A stretch of DNA of 64,000 nt from Stigmatella erecta (GCF_900111745.1 NZ_FOIJ01000011.1:202925-266924), one strand, 5' to 3'; shown: positions 1-9,463, numbered from the stretch's first letter. A program made the numbers and translations. Notes: generated from the sequence alone by a model not told the origin.

Positions 1-1421
1 AAGTGCTGCACCTGGGCGTCCACCCGGCAGTCCGCGCAGGCCGAGGGGCTCGCCAGCGCCACGTCCTCGCCGTCCAGGTCGCTGATGGCCCGGCCGTTCT
101 TCGCGTACCACAGCCCCTTCACCGTCCACGCGGCGCCGAGCCCCCGGGAGACGGGCGAGGAGAAGTCATCCGAGAAGAGCAGCGCCCCCGGGGCGGGCGG
201 GTCATCCTCCTCTGGGGGCGGGGCCTCCTCGCCGCCCTGGGCGGCCATCGCCACGCGGGACACCGTGCCCTGGGAGCTGGCGTCGGCGGCGTTGCCAAAG
301 AAGCAGGGCACCTCGGTGCTGCCCGCGGGCAGCACGTCCACGGCATTGAGGTAGCCCTTGAAGGTCTTCTGCGAGTCCAGCACCACCGGCTCGCTGAAGG
401 TGCCGTTCTTCAGCACCCGGGCGTGCAGCTCATAGGTGGAGGTGGAGGACTTCAGCCGGTTGTAGAAGACGTACAGCGTGTTGCCCACCCGCGTGGTGGC
501 CGGCTGCATGGCCCAGTCCCGCGCGTCCTCCAGCAGGGTGCGCGGCCCGAAGGTGCTTCCATCGAAGCGCCGGTAGTAGAGGCGCTCGGACTCGTCCTTG
601 TAAACGAAGTGCATGCCGCCCTGGCCGTCCGCCACCGCGCTGAGCGCCGCGCCGTGGTAGATGCCCTCCGGGAAGGCCTCGCGCACCGGCTCCCAGGTGT
701 CCAGCGGATCGCTGTCCTTGCGGATGCGCATGCGCGCGGGCTCGAAGCCGTCATGCATGCCGTAGACGAAGACGAGCTTGTTGCCCACGCTCAGCAGCCG
801 CCCCCCACCCCGCCGCCGCACCTGGTCGAGCTCGGGCTGGGCCTGGAAGCTGCTGCCGTTGTTCGTGGAGACCGAGATGACGGCGGTGGAGCGGCCGTTC
901 TGCTCGAGCCGGAACGCCTGAATCCACAGCCGCCCCTGGGAGTCCCGCGCGAGCAGGGCGCGCGAGTAGGCAATTTTGTCGTTGGGCGAGTCAAAGACGC
1001 GCACCGCGGGCTCGGGCGTCCACGTGTCCGAGGAGGACTGGTAGCGCCACCACTGGAAGTACACGTCGTGCCGGCTGGAGGGGCTCAGCGAGGAGGACTC
1101 GTAGGAGTAGACCACCGCCACGTCCCGGCCCACCGCGAGCAGCTCCGCCCGGTCATGGTGGCTCGTGTCCGGCTGGATGGGGGCGATGTAGCGGAAGCTC
1201 CGGGCCCCGTTGTCCGAGCGGAACAGGGAGAGGCCCCGCCGCTCCACCCCCGCTTGTTGGAGCGCCAGGAGCCAGACCGGCTCCCGTCCCGCCCCGAGGT
1301 CAATACGGACCCCATGCCGCTGCGCTGGCAGGGTCAACGCGTTGCCTGCACCCACCGAAATCAAGGGCGTCCCGCTCGCGAGCAGTACCGTCGCGAGCAG
1401 CGCCGTGGCCGTTCCAACCAT
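1..1421 (-). CDS. Secreted beta-propeller (BNR/sialidase-like) protein, C-terminus missing
   Basis: The gene runs off the left edge, so its C-terminus is missing; about 473 codons are visible. The start is an ATG followed by a hydrophobic signal peptide (MVGTATALLATVLLASG). The body has short repeats of the kind found in six-bladed propellers, including an Asp-box-like segment (SVSTNNGSSFQ) and several 'Y.RRFDGSTFG'-type strands. After a linker rich in Glu and Pro (EEAPPPEEDDPPAP) a second domain begins with FSDDFSSPVSRGLG and a later NGRAISD. This pattern is typical of LamG or 3-keto-disaccharide-hydrolase-like beta sandwiches. The product is therefore probably exported and carbohydrate- or surface-associated. 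I see no proof of sialidase activity, and the active-site Arg triad cannot be judged. Fold confidence is moderate and substrate is unknown. Confidence 0.7.
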   Translation of the reverse strand, partial: MVGTATALLATVLLASGTPLISVGAGNALTLPAQRHGVRIDLGAGREPVWLLALQQAGVERRGLSLFRSDNGARSFRYIAPIQPDTSHHDRAELLAVGRDVAVVYSYESSSLSPSSRHDVYFQWWRYQSSSDTWTPEPAVRVFDSPNDKIAYSRALLARDSQGRLWIQAFRLEQNGRSTAVISVSTNNGSSFQAQPELDQVRRRGGGRLLSVGNKLVFVYGMHDGFEPARMRIRKDSDPLDTWEPVREAFPEGIYHGAALSAVADGQGGMHFVYKDESERLYYRRFDGSTFGPRTLLEDARDWAMQPATTRVGNTLYVFYNRLKSSTSTYELHARVLKNGTFSEPVVLDSQKTFKGYLNAVDVLPAGSTEVPCFFGNAADASSQGTVSRVAMAAQGGEEAPPPEEDDPPAPGALLFSDDFSSPVSRGLGAAWTVKGLWYAKNGRAISDLDGEDVALASPSACADCRVDAQVQH

Positions 1422-1566
1422 TCCTGTGTCCCCTCCCCATTGTACTTCGGGAGGAACCTAAGAATGGAGGAGCAAGACGGACAACAGAGGTGCTGTCGTT
1501 CAGCATGCCGAAAAGTCGGCCACATAACGACAGCCACCTACCCCGGGACAGAAGGGGGTACCGGGC

Positions 1567-2292
1567 TTAGCGGCCTGCGTCATTCGCGGGGACGCCCGCG
1601 TCGGTGGGGCCGGGGGTGCCGGCATCCGAGGCCCCGGGGGTGCCCGCGCGGGTGGCGCGCTCGATCTTGGGCGGGGGGTTGATGAGGGTGAAGGACTGGA
1701 GGAACGCGTCCACGCTGGGCGAGGGAATGCCGGGGTTGTAGACGCCCAGGAGGGTGTAGAGGCGGGGCCCGACGAGGTAGGTGCGCACGCGCACGTCGCC
1801 GCGGTCCGAGCCCATGATGAAGGCCTTGCCCGGGTAGCCATCCAGGGTGATGGGCTCCTCGCTCTTGAGCGTGCCCTTGACCTGGTTGATGAGCGCGTCC
1901 CGGCCGTCGCTGTTGAGCAGGGCCTCGGGGGAGCGGGCCGCCACGAACTTCACCGGGTACTCATAGGTGAGCAGGGAGTAGGTGATGCCGTCGATCTCGC
2001 TGCTCAGGGTCTCGATGAGGATGTCGCCCGAGGGGATGGTGATCTTGTTGCTGGTGGACTGGGGCGAGCCCGGCATCTGCACGGTGAAGCCCTTGTCCGG
2101 GCCTCCCACGGTCTGGATCTGAGGGGCAGGGGCCGGGGTGGCGGCCGCGGAGGCGTTCTCCTCGGGCAGCTCCTCGACGGTGGAGGAGCCTCCCGCCTGG
2201 GCAGGCGCTGCTTTCTGCTGGCCGGTCGCACAGGCGACGGCAACCAGCGAGAGGACGGCGAAGGCGGCGAGGAGGCGGGACTTCAGGCGCAT
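1567..2292 (-). CDS. Putative lipoprotein with Pro/Ala/Asp-rich tail
   Basis: A 241-residue protein of unknown function. It starts with a classic export signal (MRLKSRLLAAFAVLSLVAVACA); Cys-21 sits in a lipobox-like AVAC, although the -3 residue is Ala rather than Leu. A low-complexity linker (residues about 25-60) leads to a globular core of about 140 residues, with segments such as FTVQMPGSPQ and GYPGKAFIMGSDRGDVRVR. The last 30 residues are a flexible tail of repeated GTPGxxDAG units. The core resembles small secreted domains that many myxobacterial lipoproteins carry, but I cannot name the family. An SD-like AAGGAAG lies just upstream of the ATG. It is probably a single gene; the next gene upstream ends about 140 bases away. 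Confidence 0.75.
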   Translation of the reverse strand: MRLKSRLLAAFAVLSLVAVACATGQQKAAPAQAGGSSTVEELPEENASAAATPAPAPQIQTVGGPDKGFTVQMPGSPQSTSNKITIPSGDILIETLSSEIDGITYSLLTYEYPVKFVAARSPEALLNSDGRDALINQVKGTLKSEEPITLDGYPGKAFIMGSDRGDVRVRTYLVGPRLYTLLGVYNPGIPSPSVDAFLQSFTLINPPPKIERATRAGTPGASDAGTPGPTDAGVPANDAGR

Positions 2293-2432
2293 GTACGCTT
2301 CCTTGGAAAAGGAGGGGAAAGGGTCCCGAAGGACCCAACAACGAGACGAAGGCAGGAGACTACCCGGCTTCTTGACGCGCCGTTTCCCATTTCGACACGA
2401 AGATGTGTCGTGCGCTCAACGGTCCCCGGCCC

Positions 2433-4613
2433 TCAGGGGCAGCGGGTGATGAGGGTGGCCGGGTTGCCGGTGTTGCGCGCGTCGTGCTGGTACTTCGGCC
2501 AGGGGGCATCCGGGTCCAAGCCAGGGCTGTCGACGATGAACGCGTGGATCTTGGTCTCCGCCGTCACGTACAGGACGCCTACGCGGGCGTTCACCACGGC
2601 CTGGCCCGATGGATCGCGGAGGCAGTCGAGGGTCGGCGAGATGTTCGTTCCGTCACCCGCCCCCGACTCGATCTTAGTACCCCACAACGGTGTCAGAGGT
2701 GTCGCCGAACTGGGCATCCAAGCTCTCACTTCACCATCGGTATTCACCGTGTAGAGGTTCCCACCACGGCCTATAACCGGGGCGCCCCTCAGAATACCCA
2801 CCCCCGAACTGACCACTGCCGAAGGGGTTCCAGTCCCCAGTTGAAGGGAGCGGAGGTCTTTGCTCGAACTGGTCTCCGCGCCGAAATACGCGGTCTCGCT
2901 GCCACCAATCGAAAAGTTAAACACGCGCGATCCGCCGCTCGTGGGGTAGAGCGGCTCCACACTGCCGCCATTCACAGATATTTTAGAAAAACTCCCCTGC
3001 GAAGGAGCGCTATCGGTTCCTACTCCAACGTAAACAGTTTCACTCACAATCGCCAAGGCAGGAACGGCCACTGGAAAACTCTGTGGCCACCCCGGCCGGG
3101 GCGTGTTGCTTTCGGTTGAAATATCATAGCTGGTGAGCGCGGACTCCGAAGTCCCATAGAAGACGCTCCCACCCTTCAACACCACAGCTCCCGCGATGCC
3201 GCGAGGAATCGAGGTAGTGGCGGTGTCGATACATTCAAGCCCTGTAGCATCAGGACGAATGCGCACAATGCGTGCCTGCGGAGAGCTGTTGTAGATAATA
3301 ACCGCTGTCTCCACCTCTCCAGTCGCCCCGCTCCCTCCCACTCTCCCCACTGCAATCGCGCTCGGAATGTCCACGCCTCCGGCGTAAGTGCATTTGAACT
3401 TTTCTGTGCCGTCGTTTCTAAGCGCGTAAAGCAATGAATTACTGGCACTTCTTGCGGCAACATAGACATACTCCTCGTTGCCACGCAGCTCGCCTACTGC
3501 AGGGCTTCCTTTCACATCTCCTGAAGGGACAACCCATTTCCTCGTCCCTGCCCCATCAACTCCATACGCTTTCCCAGTTCTATTGCCTGAGTTCGTTCCG
3601 AAGTAGATGAGCCCTTGGTTGCCAAGCGCAGGGGTCCCTTCAATGCGCCCATCGGCTTCGAAGGCCCACTTCCAGCGCGTCACCCGAAGCGGCAGCTCGG
3701 CCGACTGCCCTTCATTGCCAGCCCGGTCTTGGCCCTTGGCCCGGAACACCATGGCGCCTCGGAAACCACTCATCTCCGGAACGGAGAGGTCCACGGCCTT
3801 TTCACCGCAGACAGGCTGGCCGCCGGGGCACGAGGTTCTCCGCTGCATGTCAACCGTAACGGGAGCTTCGGTTCGGCCGGGTGTTCCTTCGGGCCCAATT
3901 CCAACCACTATCAATTGGGCCTGCGTCACCGTGTCATCGTTGGATGAGACCGTCACCGTCACGATTTCATCCCTGCGGAACGCGCTCTCGTATCCTGCCG
4001 TGGGCTCCTTTTGTTCGGCTTGCACACCCACACTTCCTGGAGCCCGGACAGTTGGGTTCGAAGAGCCAATGGTGAACGAGGGGGCCACGGTGTCCACATC
4101 GACGATGGCTGTGGCGCTCAAGCCTGCCTCTGTGTAGGCCACAGTCACGGTGACTTCTTCATCCAGGTTCGGCACCGTCCACAGCGCCGTGTACTGATTG
4201 CCATTGCGCGTGGGGGTGCCAATCGAGCCAGCAGGGCTTCCATCCTTCTTTGTGGCCGTGAAGGCGAGCACGGGCCACTGCGCCTCCGTGACGTACTTCT
4301 CCGTCAATTCCGCGATGATGGGGATGGTCCCACCATTCAGCGATGCCCCGTTGGCGGGTTCCTTGAGGGTCAACGCCGAGAAGCGTTGCTGGCAGCCCTC
4401 CGTCGTGCACACCTGATACGGGAGGCACTCGTCCGTGCACTCGCTGGGGTCAACGATGTCCGGCTTCTTGCGGCAGAAACCTTCTCCGTTGATTGGCTCA
4501 CAGACACCGTTGGGGCCGCATTCGTCATCTGCGACACACGGCTTGCCCTCGAACTCGGTGCATGCGGCCAGCGCCCCCATCAAGAACGCTGTGCTCAGGA
4601 GTTTTCGCCACAT
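2433..4613 (-). CDS. Secreted Cys-rich and PQQ/WD-like propeller lipoprotein
   Basis: A 726-residue exported protein. I chose the ATG at MWRKLLSTAF because it is preceded by GGGGAG at a good spacing and begins a lipoprotein signal ending in LAAC; a longer reading frame exists upstream but lacks such a signal. Residues about 19-75 are Cys-rich (CVADDECGPNGVC, CTDECLPYQVC), which implies disulfides outside the cytoplasm. Ig-like segments follow to about residue 300. The C-terminal 420 residues form a propeller of PQQ/quinoprotein type with strands such as NQGLIYFGTNSG, DLRSLQLGTG and NLYTVNTDGEVRAW. By eye the stretch 2700-3600 is clearly less GC-rich than its neighbours. No catalytic residues are evident, so a surface-binding or structural role is likely. 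Confidence 0.75.
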   Translation of the reverse strand: MWRKLLSTAFLMGALAACTEFEGKPCVADDECGPNGVCEPINGEGFCRKKPDIVDPSECTDECLPYQVCTTEGCQQRFSALTLKEPANGASLNGGTIPIIAELTEKYVTEAQWPVLAFTATKKDGSPAGSIGTPTRNGNQYTALWTVPNLDEEVTVTVAYTEAGLSATAIVDVDTVAPSFTIGSSNPTVRAPGSVGVQAEQKEPTAGYESAFRRDEIVTVTVSSNDDTVTQAQLIVVGIGPEGTPGRTEAPVTVDMQRRTSCPGGQPVCGEKAVDLSVPEMSGFRGAMVFRAKGQDRAGNEGQSAELPLRVTRWKWAFEADGRIEGTPALGNQGLIYFGTNSGNRTGKAYGVDGAGTRKWVVPSGDVKGSPAVGELRGNEEYVYVAARSASNSLLYALRNDGTEKFKCTYAGGVDIPSAIAVGRVGGSGATGEVETAVIIYNSSPQARIVRIRPDATGLECIDTATTSIPRGIAGAVVLKGGSVFYGTSESALTSYDISTESNTPRPGWPQSFPVAVPALAIVSETVYVGVGTDSAPSQGSFSKISVNGGSVEPLYPTSGGSRVFNFSIGGSETAYFGAETSSSKDLRSLQLGTGTPSAVVSSGVGILRGAPVIGRGGNLYTVNTDGEVRAWMPSSATPLTPLWGTKIESGAGDGTNISPTLDCLRDPSGQAVVNARVGVLYVTAETKIHAFIVDSPGLDPDAPWPKYQHDARNTGNPATLITRCP

Positions 4614-4735
4614 CACGGATCTCCCCAAACCTTTTGACGGCCCACCGGCGGTGGATACCATGGGCCTCCTGTTCACGAAAGGTTGAGACACTGCCTCAAC
4701 CCCTCCTCTTTCTCGCGCCCGACACGAGGGCATTC

Positions 4736-5800
4736 ATGCCGAACCGTCTCTCTTCTCACGGCTTCCTGCTCGCCCTCGCCGCTGCGCTCCTGTTCCCCGT
4801 GGCGGGGGCCCAGGCCGCCGAGCGAGAGCGCATCGCCCTCCATCCCTGTGTCATCACCGGCAACAAGAAGGCCTCTACCCCGGACCTTCAGCTCGCCTGT
4901 GTCACCGCCGCCGTCCGCGACAACATCGATTTTGTCTCCTCCACGGACGTCAACGCCTTCTTCGACTCGGAGAAGCCGAAGGACGCCCCCAAGAAGGGCA
5001 AGCGCAAGGAGGTTCCCGTCTCCTGTGCCACGAAGCGTACGCCCAAGGAACGGGATGCCTGCCTGGGCCGCCTCGCCGCCACCACCCAGGCCGCCCGTTC
5101 CCTCTACCTGAGCATCCACTTCACCTACGTCCGCGGGGCGCTCAAGGGCACCCGCATCACCGGGCGCGCCGTGGATGCCTCCGGCAAGCTCGTCGAGGAG
5201 AAGCTCAAGGAGCTGATTCTCTCGTCCCCCGTCCCCCCCGAGCCCGAACTCGTCCGCTCGGCGGTCTCCCAGCTCCTGGACCAGCTCGAGACGACCCGGG
5301 CGCCCACCCCGGAGTTCATCCCTCAGTCACTCACGGACCGTCCCATCGAGCCGGATCTTCCGCCCGCCGTGGCCCAGCCCACCCCGGCTGTTCCGCCCCT
5401 GAAGGCCGAGCCCCCTCCCCCGCCGCGTCCCCGGGGGCGCACGTGGATGACGCCCGTGGGCATCGCCGCGGGCGGTGTGGGCGTCGTGGGCCTGGGCGTC
5501 GCCACCGCCTTCCTGCTCGGCGCCGACTCCAAGGCCAAGGACTTCAACAGCGCCTTCGCTGGCGATTCCCTCCCCACCGCCAGTGAGCTTCCCGGGCTGA
5601 TTCAGCTCCGCGAGGACGGCGAGTCCCAGCGCAAGAACGGCAAGGTGCTCATGATTGCCGGCGGCGCCCTGCTGGCCGCGGGCGGCGCCCTCTTCGGCGT
5701 CGACACCGCCCTCAAGGACAAGAAGTCCCCGCCGTCCGCGGGCACGGCCCGCGTCCTCGCGGGGCCCGGCCAGGTGGGCCTGCTCGTCGTCCTGCCGTGA
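4736..5800 (+). CDS. Secreted protein with C-terminal membrane segments, function unknown
   Basis: A 354-residue protein starting at an ATG with GAGGG about six bases upstream. The N-terminus (HGFLLALAAALLFPVAGAQA) is a Sec signal peptide, probably cleaved after AQA. Residues 30-200 form a globular region with four Cys (HPCVITG, QLACVTA, VSCATK, DACLGR); its arrangement resembles the periplasmic helper domain seen upstream of TPR/PEGA proteins in myxobacteria. A Pro-rich linker (about 220-245) is followed by two glycine-rich hydrophobic stretches (GIAAGGVGVVGLGVATAFLLG and VLMIAGGALLAAGGALFG). They are probably membrane spans or an amphipathic anchor. It is divergently arranged with the propeller lipoprotein gene, 122 bases away. 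No enzymatic motif was recognised. Confidence 0.7.
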   Translation: MPNRLSSHGFLLALAAALLFPVAGAQAAERERIALHPCVITGNKKASTPDLQLACVTAAVRDNIDFVSSTDVNAFFDSEKPKDAPKKGKRKEVPVSCATKRTPKERDACLGRLAATTQAARSLYLSIHFTYVRGALKGTRITGRAVDASGKLVEEKLKELILSSPVPPEPELVRSAVSQLLDQLETTRAPTPEFIPQSLTDRPIEPDLPPAVAQPTPAVPPLKAEPPPPPRPRGRTWMTPVGIAAGGVGVVGLGVATAFLLGADSKAKDFNSAFAGDSLPTASELPGLIQLREDGESQRKNGKVLMIAGGALLAAGGALFGVDTALKDKKSPPSAGTARVLAGPGQVGLLVVLP

Positions 5801-5819
5801 GGTGAAGCCCTGGGGGACC

Positions 5820-5843
5820 CGGCGCCGCTCCAGCGGCGCCCGG
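5820..5843. terminator. GC hairpin between convergent genes
   Basis: GGCGCCGCT and AGCGGCGCC flank a very short centre, with CCC/GGG continuing outside after a one-base bulge. It lies between two convergent stop codons and could end transcription in both directions. There is no U-tract. Confidence 0.45.
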
Positions 5844-5845
5844 GC

Positions 5846-6598
5846 CTACTCGCCCAGGTACGCCTTGCGGACCTCGGGGCTCTCCAGCAGCGCCTTGCCC
5901 GGCCCCGCCATCACCACCTCACCCGTCTCCAGCACGTAGCCGTAGTGCGCCATGTTCAGCGCCAGGTGCGCGTTCTGCTCCACCAGCAGGATGCTCATGC
6001 CCGTGGTGTTCACCTCCCGCAGCGTGCGGAAGATGGTCTCCGTCACCTGGGGCGCCAGCCCCAGCGACGGCTCGTCCAGCAACAGCAGCTGCGGCTTGCT
6101 CAGCAGCGCCCGGGCAATGGCCAGCATCTGCTGCTCGCCGCCCGACAGCGTTCCCGCCAGCTGCTTGCGCCGGGCCTTGAGCACCGGAAACAGCCCGAAG
6201 CTCTTCTCCTGGTCCGCCGCGATGCCGGCCGTGTCCCGGCGCAGGTACGCGCCCAGGTCCAGATTCTCCTGCACCGTGAGGTTCGGGAAGATGCCGCGCC
6301 CTTCCGGTGCGTGCGCCATGCCCCGGGGCACCAGCAGGTGCGCCTTCATCCCCGTGGTGTCCTGGCCCACGAAGTGGATGCGCCCCGCGCTCGGCTTGAG
6401 CATGCCGCTCACCGCGCGCAACGTGCTCGTCTTGCCCGCGCCGTTGGCCCCGATGAGCGCCACCACCTCGCCCTTGCCCACCGTCAACGACACGCCCCGG
6501 AGCGCCTGAATGGCCCCGTAGTGGACCTTGATTCCCTCCACCGTCAGCAGGGGCGGGCGGCTCTCGCGCGTGCCCAGCGTCTTCACCGCCTCGCTCAC
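5846..6598 (-). CDS. livF: Branched-chain amino acid ABC transporter, ATPase LivF
   Basis: A 250-residue ABC ATPase, the usual LivF length. It has Walker A GANGAGKTS (about 49-57), signature LSGGEQQML and Walker B LLLLDEPSLGLAP. The Q-loop region AHAPEGRGIFPNLTVQENL is characteristic of LivF as opposed to LivG. Paired with LivG it energises uptake of branched-chain amino acids, or a related amide or urea ligand, through LivH/LivM. The start is a GTG whose GTGA overlaps the LivG stop, so it is probably translationally coupled. It is the last gene of the five-gene operon, with a GC hairpin just beyond its stop. Confidence 0.95.
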   Translation of the reverse strand: MSEAVKTLGTRESRPPLLTVEGIKVHYGAIQALRGVSLTVGKGEVVALIGANGAGKTSTLRAVSGMLKPSAGRIHFVGQDTTGMKAHLLVPRGMAHAPEGRGIFPNLTVQENLDLGAYLRRDTAGIAADQEKSFGLFPVLKARRKQLAGTLSGGEQQMLAIARALLSKPQLLLLDEPSLGLAPQVTETIFRTLREVNTTGMSILLVEQNAHLALNMAHYGYVLETGEVVMAGPGKALLESPEVRKAYLGE

Positions 6599-7479
6599 GC
6601 CGACCCTCCGTGCGTCTCCAGGTAGTTGTCCCCCAGGTACGCCTCGATGACCCTCCGGTCGCTGCGCACCTGCTCGGGCGCCCCGCGCGCGATCGTCTCC
6701 CCGTGGTCCAGCACGGTGATCTTCTCGCAGATGCCCATCACCAGCTTCATGTCGTGCTCGATGACCAGGATGCCCAGCGAGAACTCATCCCGGAGCTTGC
6801 GGATGAGCACCATCAGGTCCGCCTTCTCGCGGGTGTTCATGCCCGCGGCGGGCTCATCCAGCAGCAGCACCTTGGGCCGCGTGCCCAGCGCGCGGGCGAT
6901 CTCCAGCCGCCGCTGCTCACCGTAGGGCAGGTTGCGCGCCTCCTCGTTCCGGCGGTGCGACAGCCCCATCACCTCCAGCAGGTGCTCGGCCTGCCGGGTC
7001 AGGTCCTGCTCCTCGGCCAGGAAGCCCGGGGTGAGCAGCATCGCCCGCCACCAGTCGCGGTAGTTGCGCAGGGCCGAGCGCATCTTCGTCCCCAGCCCCA
7101 CGCCCTCCGGGTTCAGCGCCCCCTGCGCCCGGCACGCCACCTTCACGTTGTCCAGCGCGGTCAGCGACCGGAACAGGCGGATGTTCTGGAAGGTGCGCGC
7201 CAGCCCCATGTGGTTGATCTGGTGCGGCAGCCACCCGTTCACCGTCTGCCCCGCCACGCGCACCACGCCCTGCGTGGGCCGGTACACGCCCGTCAGCACG
7301 TTGAAGGCGGTCGTCTTCCCCGCCCCGTTGGGACCGATGAGCCCCTGCAGGTCCCCCTTGCGGATGGACAGCCGGAAATCCGTCAGGGCCCGCAGGCCCC
7401 CGAACTGGATGCTCACCCCGTCGGTCTCGAGCAGCGCCGGGCCGGCCTGCTCCGGTGCCGTCTGCAGCGCGGCGCTCAC
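6595..7479 (-). CDS. livG: Branched-chain amino acid ABC transporter, ATPase LivG
   Basis: A 294-residue ATPase with Walker A GPNGAGKTT (about 49-57), the LivG-specific ARTFQNIRLF Q-loop segment and an extended insert (about 120-165). The signature region reads LPYGEQRRLEIARAL, with Tyr in place of the usual Ser (a common LivG variant), and Walker B is VLLLDEPAAGMN. The long insert and the YLGD C-terminus are typical of the LivG family. The start was set at a GTG that shares GTGA with the LivM stop; the frame stays open upstream but only inside livM. It works as a heterodimer with LivF on the cytoplasmic face of the permease. Confidence 0.95.
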   Translation of the reverse strand: MSAALQTAPEQAGPALLETDGVSIQFGGLRALTDFRLSIRKGDLQGLIGPNGAGKTTAFNVLTGVYRPTQGVVRVAGQTVNGWLPHQINHMGLARTFQNIRLFRSLTALDNVKVACRAQGALNPEGVGLGTKMRSALRNYRDWWRAMLLTPGFLAEEQDLTRQAEHLLEVMGLSHRRNEEARNLPYGEQRRLEIARALGTRPKVLLLDEPAAGMNTREKADLMVLIRKLRDEFSLGILVIEHDMKLVMGICEKITVLDHGETIARGAPEQVRSDRRVIEAYLGDNYLETHGGSA

Positions 7480-8537
7480 GCGAGCCCCTTTCTCCGCCGG
7501 GGCAGCCACCGCGGCAGCACCTCCCACAGCTCCTTCGTCCCGAACAGCCCCTGGGGGCGCAGCAGCATCAGCGCCACCAGCAGCAGGCCGTACAGCGGCA
7601 TGCGGATCTGATCCACGCGCGAGGACAGCGAGCTGCCCTCGTCCGTGAACATCGGCAGCACGGAGCGCATCCCCTCGGGCAGCAGCGTGAGGAACACCGC
7701 CGCCACGATGGCGCCCGTGGTGGAGCCCAGCCCACCCAGCACCACCATGACGACGATTTCCATCGACTGCACGAAGGTGAAGGAGTTCGGGTTGATGACC
7801 TGCACGAAGTGGGCGAACAGTCCGCCGGCCACCCCCGCGAAGAACGAGGAGATGACGAAGGCGCGGACCTTGTAGCCCGTGGTGTTCACGCCCATGGCCT
7901 CGGCGGCCACCTCGTCCTCGCGGATGGCCCACAGGCTGCGGCCATGGCTGGAGCCGGCGATGCGCCGCGCCACCAGCACCGTGAGGAACACCCAGAAGCC
8001 GATCATCATCACGCTGGTGGCGGGCGGAATGCCCGACAGGCCCAGCGCTCGGCCGAACAGCGGGGTGTTCTGCACGAAGACGCGGATGATTTCCCCGAAG
8101 CCCAGCGTGACGATGGCCAGGTAGTCCCCGCGCAGGCGCAGCGAGGGCAGCCCCACCAGGAAGCCACACAGCGCCGCCGCCATGCCGCCCACCAGCAGGG
8201 CTGCGATGAAGAAGAGCTGGTCGCTCACCGCCACGGGCAGGAACGAGATCGCCACCTCCTTCAGGTTCAGCGACAGCACCGAGGAGACGTACGCCCCCAC
8301 CGCCATGAAGCCCGCGTGGCCGATGGAGAACTGCCCCGTCATGCCGTTGACGATGTTGAGGCTCACCGCCAGCACGATGTTGACGCCCACGCGGTAGGTG
8401 AGCTGCTGCGCGAACGGCGAGCCGCTCAGCAGCCACTCCAGCGCCAGCAGCACCGGCACCGCCACCAGCACCGGGAGGATTCCCCGGAGCGCCACGGGCA
8501 CGCCCGGAACCGTCCCCGGAACAGACGAGCTTTCCAT
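7476..8537 (-). CDS. livM: Branched-chain amino acid ABC transporter, permease LivM
   Basis: A 353-residue integral membrane protein. Family hallmarks are visible: NIVNGMTGQFSIGHAGFMAVGAY (about 65-85), PSLRLRGDYLAIVTLGFGEIIR in the middle, GVNTTGYKVRAFVISSFFAGVAGGL, and a C-terminal LLRPQGLFG. About eight to nine hydrophobic segments are present. The ATG at MESSSVPG lies five bases after the LivH stop; an upstream in-frame extension would run inside livH and was not chosen. It forms the transmembrane channel with LivH. Confidence 0.95.
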   Translation of the reverse strand: MESSSVPGTVPGVPVALRGILPVLVAVPVLLALEWLLSGSPFAQQLTYRVGVNIVLAVSLNIVNGMTGQFSIGHAGFMAVGAYVSSVLSLNLKEVAISFLPVAVSDQLFFIAALLVGGMAAALCGFLVGLPSLRLRGDYLAIVTLGFGEIIRVFVQNTPLFGRALGLSGIPPATSVMMIGFWVFLTVLVARRIAGSSHGRSLWAIREDEVAAEAMGVNTTGYKVRAFVISSFFAGVAGGLFAHFVQVINPNSFTFVQSMEIVVMVVLGGLGSTTGAIVAAVFLTLLPEGMRSVLPMFTDEGSSLSSRVDQIRMPLYGLLLVALMLLRPQGLFGTKELWEVLPRWLPRRRKGLA

Positions 8538-8542
8538 GTGCG

Positions 8543-9463
8543 CTACACCTTCTCCGCCGCGACCCGGCCAAAGAGGCCCCCGGGACGCACGAGCAACACG
8601 AGGATGAGGATGCCGAAGGCCACCGCGTCCCGCCACGTGCTGGCGACGTAGCCGACCACGAACTCCTCCACCAGGCCCAGCATCAGCGCACCCACCACCG
8701 CGCCCGGCACGTGGCCAATGCCCCCAATCACCGCCGCCACGAAGGCCTTGAGCCCCACGAACAGCCCCATCAGCGGGTTCACCGAGGTGTCCTTGATGGC
8801 GTACAGGAGGCCCGCGCCCGCGGCCAGCCCGCTGCCAATCATGAACGTCACCGCGATGACGCGGTCCGTGGGGATGCCCATCAGCGCCGCCACGCGGTGG
8901 TCATACGACACCGCGCGCATGGCCCGCCCGAAGCGCGTCTTGAAGACCAGGAACTGCAGGCCCACCATCAGCCCCACCGCGATGAGCAGGGACATGACCT
9001 GCCAGTTCCACACCACCACGTCCCGGTCCCCGATAATGAGCCACTCGTTGGGCTGGATGATTTCCGGAAACGCCCGGGGCGCCGCGCCCGGCAGGAAGCC
9101 AATGTCCAGTTGGAAGCCGTACGAGAGCGCGAACGAGATGCCGATGGCGGTGATGAGCGACGTGAGCCGGGGCTTCTCGCGCAGCGGCCGGTAGGCGAAG
9201 CGCTCGATGAGAAAGCCCATCAGCGCACAGCCCGCCATGGCCACCAGGAAGATGAGCACCACACCCAGGAACGACTTCTGCGCCTGACGGCCCAGCGCGA
9301 ACGCCGTGCCGTAGCCCATGTAGACGCCCACCATCATCACATCGCCGTGGGCGAAGTTGATGAGCTTCAGGACGCCGTACACCATCGTGTAGCCGAGCGC
9401 GACGAGCGCGTAGATGGTACCGGCGGCCAAGCCGTTGATGAGGTGCTGAAGGAGCTGCGCCAT
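8543..9463 (-). CDS. livH: Branched-chain amino acid ABC transporter, permease LivH
   Basis: A 306-residue permease with the LivH signatures GLAAGTIYALVALGYTMVYGVLKLINFAHGD near the N-terminus (quoted in part here by family), NPLMGLFVGLKAFVAAVIGGIG in the middle and a C-terminal LLVRPGGLFG. Eight or so hydrophobic helices can be picked out. The ATG overlaps the stop of the upstream binding-protein gene as TAATG, so translation is probably coupled. It partners LivM. Confidence 0.95.
   Translation of the reverse strand: MAQLLQHLINGLAAGTIYALVALGYTMVYGVLKLINFAHGDVMMVGVYMGYGTAFALGRQAQKSFLGVVLIFLVAMAGCALMGFLIERFAYRPLREKPRLTSLITAIGISFALSYGFQLDIGFLPGAAPRAFPEIIQPNEWLIIGDRDVVVWNWQVMSLLIAVGLMVGLQFLVFKTRFGRAMRAVSYDHRVAALMGIPTDRVIAVTFMIGSGLAAGAGLLYAIKDTSVNPLMGLFVGLKAFVAAVIGGIGHVPGAVVGALMLGLVEEFVVGYVASTWRDAVAFGILILVLLVRPGGLFGRVAAEKV

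Noticed and set aside
3..1682. A long plus-strand frame at the left edge
   Set aside because: It opposes the truncated propeller gene, which has a signal peptide and Asp-box-like strands on the minus strand.
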